64,000 nucleotides of DNA from Atopobacter sp. AH10. GTDB lineage: Bacteria > Bacillota > Bacilli > Lactobacillales > Aerococcaceae. A program made the translations under genes and the position numbers. The notes below the pieces were generated by a model. That model searched no databases. It worked only from the letters and a program-made list of their open reading frames with translations, and was not told where the DNA came from. The stretch is from the NCBI RefSeq assembly GCF_003664595.1, contig NZ_QXPZ01000002.1, forward strand, positions 1 through 64,000, written 5' to 3'. This document shows positions 25,011 to 36,600 of this stretch, piece after piece; position 1 is the stretch's first letter, and every line of letters starts with the position of its first letter.

Positions 25011-25240
25011 TTCTTCCATCTGGTTGATTTTTCTTCCATCTAGCTTCTTGCTTTTCCATCTAGCCACTTGCTTTTCCATCTAGCCACTTATTCTTCCATC
25101 TAGCCACTTATTCTTCCATTTGGTCGCTTATTTTCCACCTAGCTGATTATTCTTCCATTTGGTCGCTTATTCTTCCACCTAGCTGATTATTCTTTCATCT
25201 GGATGAGTACTCTTTCGTATGTTTGCTTATTCTCCCATCG
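25011..25240. repeat. tandem array of a ~20-bp unit
   Basis: About eleven copies of a unit such as TTCCATCTAGCCACTTATTC run through the gap 24984-25342 between the histidine phosphatase and smpB. Copies differ by point changes (CATCTAGC, CATTTGGTC, CACCTAGCTG). Nothing else is seen in this gap. Confidence 0.85.
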
Positions 25241-25342
25241 TTTGATTTGACTTCTCTATAGGCTTATCCAGCTTTTTTAGATCTTGATCATCATCTAGCT
25301 TTCTAACTAGCGATAATATACTGAACAACTGGCGGTCTCTTC

Positions 25343-25804
25343 TTAATAGCCCTTCATGGCTCGATCGATGTCTCGTTTCATCGCTTTTTGTTTTAAGGCA
25401 TCTCGTTTATCGTAGAGTTTTTTCCCTTTAGCTAAACCAATTAATACTTTGGCGAAACCATCTTTAATATATACTTTCAATGGGACAACCGTTAATCCTG
25501 CTTGCTGGCTTTCTGCCTCCCACTGACGAATTTGCCGCTTGTGTAATAATAATTGTCGATCACGCAAAGGGTCATGGTTAAAGATATTCCCTTGTTCAAA
25601 AGGAGAAATATGCACATTTTTTAAAGTAGCCTGGCCATTACGAAGGCTCACAAAACCGTCTTTAAGATTTATACGCCCCTTACGAATAGATTTAATCTCT
25701 GTCCCCTTTAAAACCATTCCTGCCTCTAAGCTCTCCAAGATTTGATAATCATGGAAAGCTTTTTTATTTTGTGCCAGTGCCTTATCTTGTTTTCCTTTTG
25801 GCAT
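25343..25804 (-). CDS. smpB: tmRNA-binding protein SmpB
   Basis: SmpB binds the tRNA-like part of tmRNA and is needed for trans-translation. The 153-residue length is typical, with [27 protein letters not shown] at the start and the basic tail [25 protein letters not shown] that enters the mRNA channel. It follows rnr by about 90 bases in the secG-esterase-rnr-smpB cluster, close to ssrA. Confidence 0.98.
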   Translation of the reverse strand: MPKGKQDKALAQNKKAFHDYQILESLEAGMVLKGTEIKSIRKGRINLKDGFVSLRNGQATLKNVHISPFEQGNIFNHDPLRDRQLLLHKRQIRQWEAESQQAGLTVVPLKVYIKDGFAKVLIGLAKGKKLYDKRDALKQKAMKRDIDRAMKGY

Positions 25805-25894
25805 CCTAGCCCTCCTTTCTATCTATTTTTTTCGCGTATTCTTCACTATACAGTTTGACTTAGCCCGCTGTAGACTCCCCTATTAGCTCACAGG

Positions 25895-28489
25895 CTATTG
25901 GGGTGTTCTTCTCGCATGAGGGGAAGCTTGACGCTTTTTCTCAGCTTTTCTTCCACGTTTTTTCTTCTTAGATTTATTGTCTTGGATAAATTCTAAATGT
26001 TTTTTTGACTTTTTCTTGGCTTTCTTATTTTGCCTTTTACGTTGGATAAAGCCCAAACCCTCGATCAATTGACTATCTGATTCGGGTGAATCCTTTGATG
26101 AGAAGTGGAACGAAGATGAAGCAGAAGCTATCCCTTTATTTTCAGTTGCAGTTTTAGAAGAGTTTATCCCTTTTCTTTTCCCTTTAGACCGGCCTTTCCT
26201 AAAGGAGTCTTGTGCTGGCTTATTTTCACCTTTGCCTCTAGTAGCTTTTTTCCCCTTATCTTTTCTTTTATCTTTCTTCGCCTTATTATGTGACGAACGG
26301 TCTACGACGGATCGCCTAGCTTGCAACTGATCATAATTGTCTATTAATTCAAAATCAATCTCTCTAGTCGCCTTATCCGCACGAGTCACTTCAATCCGTA
26401 CACGATCACCAATACGGAATTGTTGTCCAGTCCTTTCCCCGATCAACAACATGTGATTCTCGATAAAATGGTAATAATCTCCCGATAAACTAGCTAATCT
26501 AACCAAACCTTCAATCGTATTATCCAACTCGACAAAGAAGCCAAAACTCGTCACCGAAGAAATTACCCCATCGAAAGCCTCGCCTACATGATTTTGCATG
26601 AATTCCGCTTTCTTCATGGCATCACTTTCCCGTTCAGCCTCTACAGCACGGCGCTCATTTTTCGAACAGCTATCAGCCATTGCTTCTAACTGGTCACTGG
26701 TCTTTGTCATCATTTCTTCTGATAAATGTGGCTCTTCCATAAATCCATACTGACGGATTAAGCGATGCACCAACAAATCAGGGTAACGGCGAATCGGAGA
26801 AGTAAAATGCGTGTAATCTTTACTAGCCAAGCCAAAATGCCCCTTAGCTTCATTGGTATATCGTGCTTGCTTCATCGCTCTTAGCATCATGGAAGAAACC
26901 ATCGCTTCAAATGGCTCTCCTTCCGCCTTCTTCAAAATTTCCTGCAAATCTTTTGGAGAAATATTTTCATCATTCGCCTCTATGCTTAAACCAAAAGCTT
27001 GAATAAATTCCCTAAATTTCTCTATACGATCTGCTGCAGGCTTTTCATGGATACGATAGATAAATGGTAAGCCTTGCTTATTGAAATGATAAGCGACCGT
27101 CTCATTTGCTAAAAGCATAAACGATTCAATAAGCCGTTCAGCTTTATCCCGTTGTCGCTTGACAATTTCTATCGGGAAGCCCTTTTCATCCAACTTGATT
27201 TCTGCTTCCTCGGCATTAAAATCAATGGCTCCTCTTTTTTGCCGTTTATGAATCAACAGGCGACTCAATTCCTGCATATTTTCAAGCATTGGAACAATTT
27301 CATTGTAGTTATCACGAAGATCCTTGTCCCCAGATAAAATCTGATTAACAGCTGAATAAGTCATTCGATAGGATGAATTGATAACGGTCGGATATATACG
27401 ATAACTCAGCCGTTGCCCCTTTTCATTCAATCTCATTTCGCAAGCCATTACCAAGCGATCCACATGAGGATGAAGCGAACAAATCCCATTAGACAAACGT
27501 TGAGGGAGCATAGGCACGACCCGGTCAGTCACATAAACACTCGTTCCACGATTTAAGGCTTCCCTGTCTAAGGCCGTATGTTCACGGACATAATAAGAAA
27601 CATCCGCAATGTAAACTCTCAAGCAATAATCTCCATTGCCTAAGCGAGTTAAGCTCACTGCATCGTCCAAATCCTTTGCATCCGCTCCGTCAATCGTCAT
27701 CACTAATTGATCACGGTCATCTTCTCTTCCTTTAAGATCCTCTTCATTGATCTCATCAGGAACTTCTTGAGCTTCCCTTTTGACATCTTCTGGAAATTCA
27801 GTTGGAATCCCTTTTTCCACTAAAATTTCAAGGATATCTGTTCCAGGCGCATCCACATGTCCTAAAGTTTCAGAGATGATCCCCTTTAATTGACGTGGCT
27901 CAAGCTGGCTAGGATAGTCTGTAATTTCTAAACTAACCAACATTTGATCAGCTGCCTTTATCCCTCCAGGAAGAACGTAGCACTTGTAATCTTTCCAAAT
28001 CTTTTGACGTGGAACAACAAGTCCAATATAATTTTTCCCTTTTATCTTTTTATTGAGCGATTGATAGGTCCCGATAATGCGTCGATAATTGCGTTTGACG
28101 ATTTCAACGACCCTTCCTTCAGGCCCCTTTCCTAAAAAGGGATCCCCTTGAGAAGTCAATTCGACCCTTACCTCGTCCCCGTTCATCGCTAGTCCGGTAT
28201 CGTCACGAGAGATAAAGATATCTTCTTCCTCTCCTTCTACCGTCACAAAACCAAAACCTCGCTCATTTTGACGAAAAATCCCTTTGCTATCTCCCATAGA
28301 ACAAGTTTGAAAAAGCCCTTTTTTGGTTAGACGAATTTCGGCTTTTCTTTCTAATTCAGCTAAAATTTGTACTAAGTTCTTAAATGATAGGGAGTCTTGG
28401 GCATGAAATATCTCTGCTAATTGATTAACTGAATAAGCTTCTTGATGCTCTTTAAAAAATTGGCGTAATTTACCGCCTAGTTGCTTCAT
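25895..28489 (-). CDS. rnr: ribonuclease R
   Basis: RNase R is a 3'-to-5' exoribonuclease of the RNB family that degrades structured RNA and works with trans-translation. The 864-residue protein has an N-terminal winged-helix segment, cold-shock domains, an RNB core with TIDGADAKDLDDAVSL (metal-binding Asp residues near 270), an S1 domain (about 640-720) and a very lysine-rich 140-residue tail. The ATG at 28489 has AAGGTGG five bases upstream; an in-frame GTG three codons earlier lies inside that site. The tail is longer than usual and probably helps RNA binding. Confidence 0.96.
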   Translation of the reverse strand: MKQLGGKLRQFFKEHQEAYSVNQLAEIFHAQDSLSFKNLVQILAELERKAEIRLTKKGLFQTCSMGDSKGIFRQNERGFGFVTVEGEEEDIFISRDDTGLAMNGDEVRVELTSQGDPFLGKGPEGRVVEIVKRNYRRIIGTYQSLNKKIKGKNYIGLVVPRQKIWKDYKCYVLPGGIKAADQMLVSLEITDYPSQLEPRQLKGIISETLGHVDAPGTDILEILVEKGIPTEFPEDVKREAQEVPDEINEEDLKGREDDRDQLVMTIDGADAKDLDDAVSLTRLGNGDYCLRVYIADVSYYVREHTALDREALNRGTSVYVTDRVVPMLPQRLSNGICSLHPHVDRLVMACEMRLNEKGQRLSYRIYPTVINSSYRMTYSAVNQILSGDKDLRDNYNEIVPMLENMQELSRLLIHKRQKRGAIDFNAEEAEIKLDEKGFPIEIVKRQRDKAERLIESFMLLANETVAYHFNKQGLPFIYRIHEKPAADRIEKFREFIQAFGLSIEANDENISPKDLQEILKKAEGEPFEAMVSSMMLRAMKQARYTNEAKGHFGLASKDYTHFTSPIRRYPDLLVHRLIRQYGFMEEPHLSEEMMTKTSDQLEAMADSCSKNERRAVEAERESDAMKKAEFMQNHVGEAFDGVISSVTSFGFFVELDNTIEGLVRLASLSGDYYHFIENHMLLIGERTGQQFRIGDRVRIEVTRADKATREIDFELIDNYDQLQARRSVVDRSSHNKAKKDKRKDKGKKATRGKGENKPAQDSFRKGRSKGKRKGINSSKTATENKGIASASSSFHFSSKDSPESDSQLIEGLGFIQRKRQNKKAKKKSKKHLEFIQDNKSKKKKRGRKAEKKRQASPHARRTPQ

Positions 28490-28524
28490 TGTGTCCACCT
28501 TTCTTATTGTCTAAAAGGAATCTT

Positions 28525-29235
28525 TTAATGTCCCTTCTTATTATCTAAAAGGAATCTTTTAATATCCTCTCTCATTACCATACGATCAGGCCCCGCTGTC
28601 AGTATATGGGGACTGTTTGGATACCAGTGAAAATCTAACTCGTCATTAGGGAAAGTTTTGATCACTTCTCGTACTCTATCTGAACAAAGCAACTCATCTT
28701 TAGCCCCTTGAGCTATAAAAATAGGACGAGAGCTTAAGGTCAACCTTCTAACGAGTTCATTTTCATCTGGCATCAACTTTATCAAATACTCTTCTATTTC
28801 TTCATCTTGAATATCAAAACAAGCCATTTGATGGGCTAAATTTTGAAAATAATGGATTAAGCCATCCAACTTCAAACTTGCCTCTCCTAAAGGGGCTGCC
28901 ATTGAAAGGCAAGCATCCAAGTCTAAACGTGTAAGGGCATCTAAACTAAGCAAGCCTCCAAGTGACAAACCTCCAACAGCTATCCATTTCTTTCCAGAGT
29001 CTTTTAATAGCTGATAGGCTTGATCCACACATTTTTGATAATCCGAAAAAGAAGCTGATAAGAGGTCACGTACCTGTCTAGTGCCATGCCCTGGTAGGAG
29101 GGGTAAAAGGACATCCATTCCTAATCGATTGATCGCTCTCGCTAGAGCTGTTAAGTTATTGGGATTTCCTGTATAGGCATGGAGTAAGATCACTGCACTA
29201 TCTCCATTAGACCTCATCCACTTCCATTCCTTCAT
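28525..29235 (-). CDS. alpha/beta hydrolase, carboxylesterase type
   Basis: The 236-residue protein resembles Est30/YvaK. The nucleophile Ser91 is in GGLSLGG, a His is in NSPHILT near the C-terminus and an acidic residue is in QGAKDELL. An oxyanion-type start VILLHAYTGNPNN is visible. It would hydrolyse short acyl esters or monoacylglycerols; the physiological role is unknown. The gene sits between secG and rnr, the usual place for this esterase in Gram-positive genomes. A terminator separates it from secG. Confidence 0.88.
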   Translation of the reverse strand: MKEWKWMRSNGDSAVILLHAYTGNPNNLTALARAINRLGMDVLLPLLPGHGTRQVRDLLSASFSDYQKCVDQAYQLLKDSGKKWIAVGGLSLGGLLSLDALTRLDLDACLSMAAPLGEASLKLDGLIHYFQNLAHQMACFDIQDEEIEEYLIKLMPDENELVRRLTLSSRPIFIAQGAKDELLCSDRVREVIKTFPNDELDFHWYPNSPHILTAGPDRMVMREDIKRFLLDNKKGH

Positions 29236-29276
29236 ATCATCACTCTCCTCTCTTCATTCTAACTTACTTAAGGATT

Positions 29277-29309
29277 AAAAAAAAGCATGAACCTTAAGCC
29301 CATGCTTTT
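29277..29309 (-). terminator. terminator between secG and the esterase
   Basis: AAAAGCATG and CATGCTTTT form a perfect stem followed by eight T on the minus strand, just after secG and about 45 bases before the esterase start. It would partly isolate secG from the downstream operon. Confidence 0.75.
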
Positions 29310-29315
29310 CCTTCA

Positions 29316-29549
29316 TTAATGATTGATCAAATATTCTAACGCAAGTGTTAGCACTAGAAAAATGGTGCCTAAAACAACGGTTAAACGAATCAAGAAGGAT
29401 TCGAACCCCCGCGCTTTTTGTTTCCCAAAGAGTTGCTCTGCACCACCAGACAGCGAACTTGCCGCATTTGTCTTAGATGGCTGCATCGCCACGACAATGA
29501 TCAGCAAAACACTGAGGACGATGAGCACACTCAATAAAACTGAGTACAT
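29316..29549 (-). CDS. secG: preprotein translocase subunit SecG
   Basis: SecG is a small helper subunit of the SecYEG translocon. The 77-residue protein has two membrane segments (about 5-23 and 53-72) joined by the conserved loop with LSGGAEQLFGKQKARGFESFL, typical of the family. It heads the secG-esterase-rnr-smpB cluster and follows rplY by 47 bases. Confidence 0.95.
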   Translation of the reverse strand: MYSVLLSVLIVLSVLLIIVVAMQPSKTNAASSLSGGAEQLFGKQKARGFESFLIRLTVVLGTIFLVLTLALEYLINH

Positions 29550-29596
29550 GCTATTTAACCTCCTTTTGACCGTTAAGATTTAGACTAGCTTGAAGG

Positions 29597-30193
29597 CTAA
29601 GCTTCTGCTCCAGCTACTTCCGGAGCCCCTTCGCCATCTTCTCCCTCTTCACTTAGGATTTGAGGAGCAGACACACTGACAATCACATCAGATGGATCAG
29701 TTAGAATTTTTACTCCAGCAGGCGCTTTGATCACATCAACTTCTAAACTATCCCCAATCTTGAGGGCGGATGTATCAATGACAAAACTTTCTGGAATATT
29801 TGTAGGATCTGTTTCAACTTCTACCTCAGATAGATGCTGTTCAACAATCCCTAATGTCCGCTTATCTCCATCTTCCAATACAATTGGAATAGGCACGGCA
29901 ATTTTATCACCTTTTTTGACTCTTAGCAAGTCAAAAGACAAAAGATCACGCTTAATACTAGACCATTGTAGGTCTTGCACTAAAACTTGGTGGTCTTCTC
30001 CGTTGATGTCGATAGGAAAGATTGCGTTGTAGCCTTTGTCACGAAGCAGCAGCGTAAACTCTGTAGCATCTAAGGTAAGGTTAACAGGTTCTTGTCCATG
30101 GCCGTACAATACGCCTGGAACTCGCCCAGCTTGACGGTCACGTGTACTTTGCCCAGATCCTGTATGTGCTCTTAATTCAGCTTTTAAAGACAT
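29597..30193 (-). CDS. rplY: 50S ribosomal protein L25/Ctc
   Basis: The 198-residue protein binds 5S rRNA. The N-terminal L25 domain (to about 92) contains RVPGVLYGHG near 24-33. A C-terminal beta-rich TL5-type domain follows (93-180, with ALKIGDSLEVD), then an acidic, alanine-rich tail. This two-domain form is the general stress protein Ctc version. Upstream lies a 461-base gap whose only strong element is a shared terminator; no promoter is obvious. Confidence 0.95.
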   Translation of the reverse strand: MSLKAELRAHTGSGQSTRDRQAGRVPGVLYGHGQEPVNLTLDATEFTLLLRDKGYNAIFPIDINGEDHQVLVQDLQWSSIKRDLLSFDLLRVKKGDKIAVPIPIVLEDGDKRTLGIVEQHLSEVEVETDPTNIPESFVIDTSALKIGDSLEVDVIKAPAGVKILTDPSDVIVSVSAPQILSEEGEDGEGAPEVAGAEA

Positions 30194-30528
30194 ATTCCAT
30201 TCCTCCTATATACTTCATACCCTAAAAAAGGGTTGGATTAGATCTCACTTCTATATTATCACCCAGTTAAGAGAAAATAGCAATCATTAACCCGCTTTTA
30301 AGCCATAATCCTTAAGAAATCAGGCCTTTTTAAATCATTTATGCTATTCTTCCTGCATAAAATGATTAAAAATCCATCAAAGGCTCATCTTATAATTGAA
30401 GGATCGTCTTATAAAAGTAGCTAAAAGCATTGGAAGATTGACGCTATCGCCTTCATTAGCGGGCATCTGTCTCTTTCTTAGAACTGACCTAAGAGCAAAC
30501 CCCCACTTCACTAATAAGCAGCTCACAC

Positions 30529-30564
30529 AAAAAGGACTTTGATGGATTAATCAAAGTCCTTTTT
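30529..30564. terminator. terminator of the adhesin gene
   Basis: AAAAAGGACTTTGAT and its complement enclose a six-base loop, giving a perfect 15-bp stem with T-tracts usable on both strands. It lies 90 bases past the adhesin stop. The remainder of the gap 30194-30654 shows nothing recognisable. Confidence 0.85.
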
Positions 30565-30654
30565 GTTGTGCGCCCGATTGATAATGAAAGGGCACTCCTT
30601 TAACGCCTATAGCAAGTAGCTACACACATAATATATTTCTTATGTATTTATGGA

Positions 30655-33600
30655 TCAATCTTCTTTCTTACGCTTTCCACTCACCCATAAACCAGTTCCA
30701 GCTAATAGCAAACTAGCTATTGCAGCAGAGTGACTTTGTAGTGTTTCACCCGTTTGAGGAAGTGTATCAGTCTTAATGGATCCATTAGCTTGATGAGCTG
30801 CTTGGCCATTAGAATCGCCACTTTCATTTCTTCCTGCATCAGACCCTTTACCAACCCTTACAGTGACCGTTACTTTATCGGTCGTACCATCTGGGTATTC
30901 CACAATGACTGAAATGTCAATCTTGTCACCTGGTTGTTTATCCTTCGGTACTTCCACCGTGATGGCTCCCGTATTTGGATCGATCGTCACCCCTGGTTGG
31001 TCGCCGTCTGGTCTAAATTTCGTGCCTTCTGGCGCTCTAGTTGGCTTACCATCTTTATCTTTAAAGCTTGGCTTGTCAATCTCTACTTTATCGCCTGGCT
31101 TAGCTTCTTGATCCTTGTATTCAGGTTCGTAAAGATCTTTATCTGACACCTTGCCAACAGTCACCGTTACGGTCACTTTATCGGTCGTACCATCTGGGTA
31201 TTCCACAATGACTGGAACTTCAATCTTATCACCTGGTTGCTTATCCTTCGGTACTTCTACTATGATGGCTCCCGTATTCGGATCGATTGTCACCCCTGGT
31301 TGGTCACCGTCTGGTCTAAATTTCGTGCCTTCTGGCGCTGTAGTTGGATTGCCATCTTTATCTTTAAAGCTTGGCTTGTCAATCTCTACTTTATCGCCTG
31401 GCTTAGCTTCTTGATCCTTGTATTCAGGTTCGTAGAGGTCTTTATCTTCCAGCTTACCAACAGTCACCGTTACGGTTACTTTATCGGTAGTACCATCTGG
31501 GTATTCCACAATGACTGGAACTTCAATCTTATCACCTGGCTTTTTATCCTTCGGAACTTCCACCGTGATGGCTCCCGTATTTGGATCGATCGTCACCCCT
31601 GGTTGGCCGCCTTCTGGTCTAAACTTCGTGCCTCCTGGCGCTGTAGTTGGATTGCCATCTTTATCTTTAAAGCTTGGCTTGTCAATCTCTACTTTATCGC
31701 CTGGCTTAGCTTCTTGATCCTTGTATTCAGGTTCGTAGAGATCTTTATCTTCCAGCTTACCAACAGTCACCGTTACGGTTACTTTATCAGTCGTACCGTC
31801 TGGGTATTCCACAATGACTGGAACTTCAATCTTATCACCTGGTTGTTTATCCTTCGGCACTTCCACCGTGATGGCTCCCGTATTTGGATCGATCGTCACC
31901 CCTGGTTGATCGCCGTCCGGTCTAAACTTCGTGCCTTCTGGCGCTGTAGTAGGATTGCCATCTTTATCTTTAAAGCTTGGCTTGTCAATCTCTACTTTAT
32001 CGCCTGGCTTAGCTTCTTGATCCTTATATTCTGGTTCGTAAAGATCTTTATCAGCTGGTTTTTCTTTGACAATCTTTTCCGTTGGATCTGAAACAGCATT
32101 TGGGCCTTTAGTAGAATCTTGTACCTTGGCGATGATCTTATCGCCCTTCTTGATCTTCTTGCCATCGACTGGAATTTCTAACTTGCCATTGTTGTCAACG
32201 ACCTTGTCGCCCACTTTCCACTTACCATCGTCACCCTTCTTAACCACGATCGTTTGTGGCTTCTCAGGATCCTCTGAGTTTGGAAGTTCGACGATCAGAG
32301 TGTCGCCATCTTTTGGAACTTCTACCTTGATGGTATCGTCACCTTCTGTAATTTCATCCACCGTTGGGGCTTTTGGCCGAACAAGTTCCTTGACGGTTGT
32401 CTCTGTTGGATCAGAAATGGCATCTGGATTCTTCGTCGAATCTTGTACCTTGGCAATGATCTTGTCATTCTTCTTGATCTTGCTGCCATCGACTGGGATT
32501 TCTAGCTTGCCATTGTTGTCAACGACCTTGTCGCCCACTTTCCACTTACCATCGTCACCCTTCTTAACCACGATCGTTTGTGGCTTATCAAGATCCTCTG
32601 AGTTTGGAAGTTCGACGATCAGAGTGTCGCCATCTTCAGGGACTTTAACCTTAATACTTGTGTCACCTTCCGTGATCTCGTCAACTGTTGGGGCTTTTGG
32701 CCGAATAAGTTCTTTGACGATTGTCTCCGTTGGATCAGAAATAGCGTCTGGCGTCTTTGTTGAATCTTGTACCTTGGCAATGATCTTGTCATCCTTCTTA
32801 AGCTTCTTGCCTTCGACTGGAATTTCTAGCTTGCCATTACTTTCAACGACCTTATCGCCCACTTTCCACTTACCATCGTCACCCTTCTTAGCCACGATCG
32901 TTTGTGGCTTGTCAGGGGCATCTGGGTTAGGAAGTTCGACAATCAGAGTGTCGCCATCTTCAGGGACTTTCACCTTAATACTTGTGTCACCTTCCGTGAT
33001 CTCATCAACTGTTGGGGCTTTTGGCCTAGTGAGTTCATCGTATTGAGCGGTGATCTTAGTTTGATCCTTGAATGTGCCGATTAATTGACCATCCCATCCT
33101 TTAAAGAGATAACCATTGTTTGGCGTGACTTTTGGTGGGGTCAAGCTCACCTTCTCATTTGGATTCACCCAGAACTTACTGGTTTCGCCGTCGTTGATCT
33201 TACCATGGTCACCTGGATCAAATTCTACCAACACATAATCATCTGGCACATTATCTGGCTTGTCTTCACCCTTTTGCGGAATCACTAGCGCTGGATCATT
33301 ATAAGTTGCCGTGATCTCAGTTTTTTCTGCGTTAAATTGCCCTTCCGTCGCCTTATTCCAAGCCTTGAAGGTATAACCTTTGTTTGGTGTGACTTTAGGA
33401 GCATTCAAGGTCACCTTCTCATTTGGTTTCACCCAGAACTTGGTGGTTTCACCTTCATTGATCTTACCGTGTTCGCCGCCTTTGAATTCTACTAAGACAT
33501 AGTTGTCAGGAACGTTATCTGGCTTATCTTCGCCGTCTTGTGGAATCACTAGGGCAGGATCGTTATAAGTCGCTGTGATCGTGGTGGTTTTTTCACTAAA

Positions 33601-36600
33601 TTGTCCTGTCGTTGCCTTGTCCCAAGCCTTGAAAGTGTAGCCTTTGTCTGGAGTGACTTTAGGTGCGACTAAGGTCACGTCTTCATTCGGCTTCACCCAA
33701 AACTTAGTTGTTTCACCTTCGTTGATCTTGCCGTGGTCACCGTCCTTGAATTCGACTAAGACATAGTTGTCAGGCACGTTATCTGGCTTCTTATCTCCAG
33801 GCTGTGGAATCACTGAAGCCGGATCGTTATAAGTCGCTGTGATCTCTGTTTTTTCTGCACTAAATTGCCCTTTAACCGGCTTATCCCATTCTTTAAAAGT
33901 ATAGCCCTTGTCTGGCGTGACATTCGGTGCAACAAGCGTCACGTCTTCATTCGGCTTCACCCAGAACTTAGTGGTTTGACCGTCATTAATCTTGCCGTGG
34001 TCGCCGTCCTTGAATTCCACCAAAACATAGCCATCTGGCACATTATCTGGCTGATCTGCGCCGTCTTGCGGAATCACTAGTGCTGGATCGTTATAAGTTG
34101 CCGTGATGGTAGTTCCTTCTGCAAACTTACCTTCCGTTGGCTTATCCCACTCTTTAAAGGTATAGCCCTTTTCTGGTGTGACTTGCGGTGCAGTTAGTGT
34201 CACGTCTTTTTCAGGATTGACCCATAATTTAGTGGTTTCGCCGGCATTGATCTTGCCGTGATCACCTGGCTTGAATTCGACTAAGACATAGTTCTCAGGC
34301 ACATTATCCGGTCTTTCTTTTCCCGTTCCAGGAATCACATCATCTGGGGCATTGTATTGGGCCTTGATGGTTGTCGCCGTACTAAAGGTTCCTTTCAAAG
34401 CATGATCCCAATTAGTGAAGGTATAGCCTTTATTTGGTATCACTTGAGGAGCGGTTAGGGTCACTTCTTTTTCAGGGTTGACCCAGAACTTAGTCTTTTC
34501 ACCATAGTTGATCTTACCATTATCTCCTGCATCGAATTCCACCAAAACATAGTTATCTGGTACATTGCTTGGTTTACCTTCCCCAGTTTCAGGAATCACA
34601 TCAGCAGGCTCTTGATAGGTCGCCGTGATGGTCGTCGCTTGAGTGAATTTGCCAGTCGTTGCCTTATCCCAAGATTTAAAAGCATAACCTTTATTCGGCG
34701 TGATTTCTGGTGCCGTTAAGGTCACTTCTTTTTCAGGGTTGACCCAATATTTAGTGGTTTGACCTTCGTTGATTTGACCATGGTCACCAGCAGAGAAGTC
34801 AACTAAGACATAGTTATTTGGTACATCATCAGGTCTTTCTTCTCCCATTCCAGGAATCACATCAGCTGGATCTTGATAGGTCGCCTTGATGGTAGTATTA
34901 ACTTTAAAGGTATTTGTTAACTTCTGATCCCATGCTTTAAAGGCATAGCCTTTTTCTGGCGTGATTTCTGGTGCCGTTAAGGTCACTTCTTTTTCAGGGT
35001 TGACCCAATATTTGGTCGTTTGACCGTCATTGATCTTACCGTGGTCACCAGCAGAAAAGTCAACTAACACATAGTTATCTGGCACATCGTTTGGCTTCGT
35101 TTCGCCTGTTTGCGGAATAATATGATCTGGATCTTGATAGGTCGCCGTGATCTCAGTAGCTTTGCTGAACTTACCTTCCGTTGCCTTATCCCAAGCCTTG
35201 AAAGTATAGCCTTTTTCTGGAGTGACTTCTGGTGCCGTTAAGGTCACTTCTTCATTCGGCTTCACCCAGAACTTGGTGGTTTGACCCGCATTGATCTTGC
35301 CATGGTCGCCAGCTTTGAATTCCACCAAAACATAGCCATCTGGCACATTGTCAGGCTTCTTATCCCCTGGTTGTGGAATCACTAAAGCAGGATCGTTATA
35401 GGTCGCCGTGATCGTGGTGGTTTCTTCACTAAATTGTCCCTTAGTCGGCTTATCCCACTCTTTAAAAGTATAACCTTTTTCTGGCGTGACATTCGGTGCG
35501 ACAAGCGTCACGTCTTCATTCGGCTTCACCCAGAACTTAGTGGTTTGACCCGCATCGATCTTGCCGTGATCACCGTCCTTGAATTCGACTAAGACATAGT
35601 TGTCAGGCACGTTATCTGGCTTCTTATCTCCAGGCTGTGGAATCACTGAAGCCGGATCGTTATAAGTCGCTGTGATTGTGGTAGTCTCTTCTGTAAACTT
35701 ACCTGTCGTTGCCTTATCCCAAGACTTGAAAGTGTAGCCTTGATCTGGCGTGACATTCGGTGCAACAAGCGTCACGTCTTCATTCGGCTTCACCCAGAAC
35801 TTAGTGGTTTGACCGTCATTAATCTTGCCGTGGTCGCCGCCCTTGAATTCCACCAAAACATAGCCATCTGGCACATTATCTGGCTTCTTATCTCCAGGCT
35901 GTGGAATCACTAAAGCCGGATCGTTATAAGTCGCTGTGATCTCTGTTTTGTCTGCTCTAAATTGTCCCTTAATCGGCTTATCCCACTCTTTAAATGTATA
36001 GCCTTTTTCTGGCGTGACATTCGGTGCGACAAGCGTCACGTCTTCATTCGGCTTCACCCAGAACTTAGTGGTTTGACCCGCATCGATCTTGCCATGGTCG
36101 CCTGGCTTGAATTCCACCAAAACATAGCCATCAGGCACGTTATCTGGCTTATCTTCGCCGTCTTGTGGAATCACTGAAGCCGGATCGTTATAAGTCGCCG
36201 TGATCTCTGTTTTTTCTGCACTAAATTGCCCTTTAACCGGCTTATCCCACTCTTTAAAAGTATAGCCTTTGTCTGGTGTTACTTTCGGTGCGAGTAAGGT
36301 CACCTCTTCATTCGGCTTCACCCAGAACTTGCTGGTTTCGCCATCGTTGATCTTGCCGTGTTCTCCACCCTTGAATTCCACCAAGACATAATGATCAGGG
36401 ACATCTGGCTTATCATCACCCTTTTGCGGGATAATCGGATCCGCTTCTTTCACTTGGATAGTTAGGCTGTGCTCTGTCGTCAAGCCTTGGCTATCGGTGG
36501 CCTTATATTTGATCTCGTAAGTACCCTTTTTGCTTAAATCAATGGACTTAGCATCAGTCAATTCCACTTTCAATTTGCCGAAAGCAGTCTGACTGTCCAT

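Noticed and set aside
24984-25079. N-terminal extension of the histidine phosphatase
   Set aside because: The added codons are read-through of the 20-bp tandem repeat, while a proper site precedes the ATG at 24983.
25011-25240. CRISPR array
   Set aside because: Units are about 20 bp, contiguous and degenerate, with no unique spacers of constant length and no cas genes.
29388-29415. tRNA-like GGATTCGAACCCCCGCGC segment
   Set aside because: It is the conserved KARGFESFL coding region of secG; no acceptor or anticodon stems can be formed around it.
31237-33046. Long plus-strand reading frames opposite the adhesin
   Set aside because: They mirror the repeat codons of the adhesin, have no ribosome binding sites and repeat with its modules.
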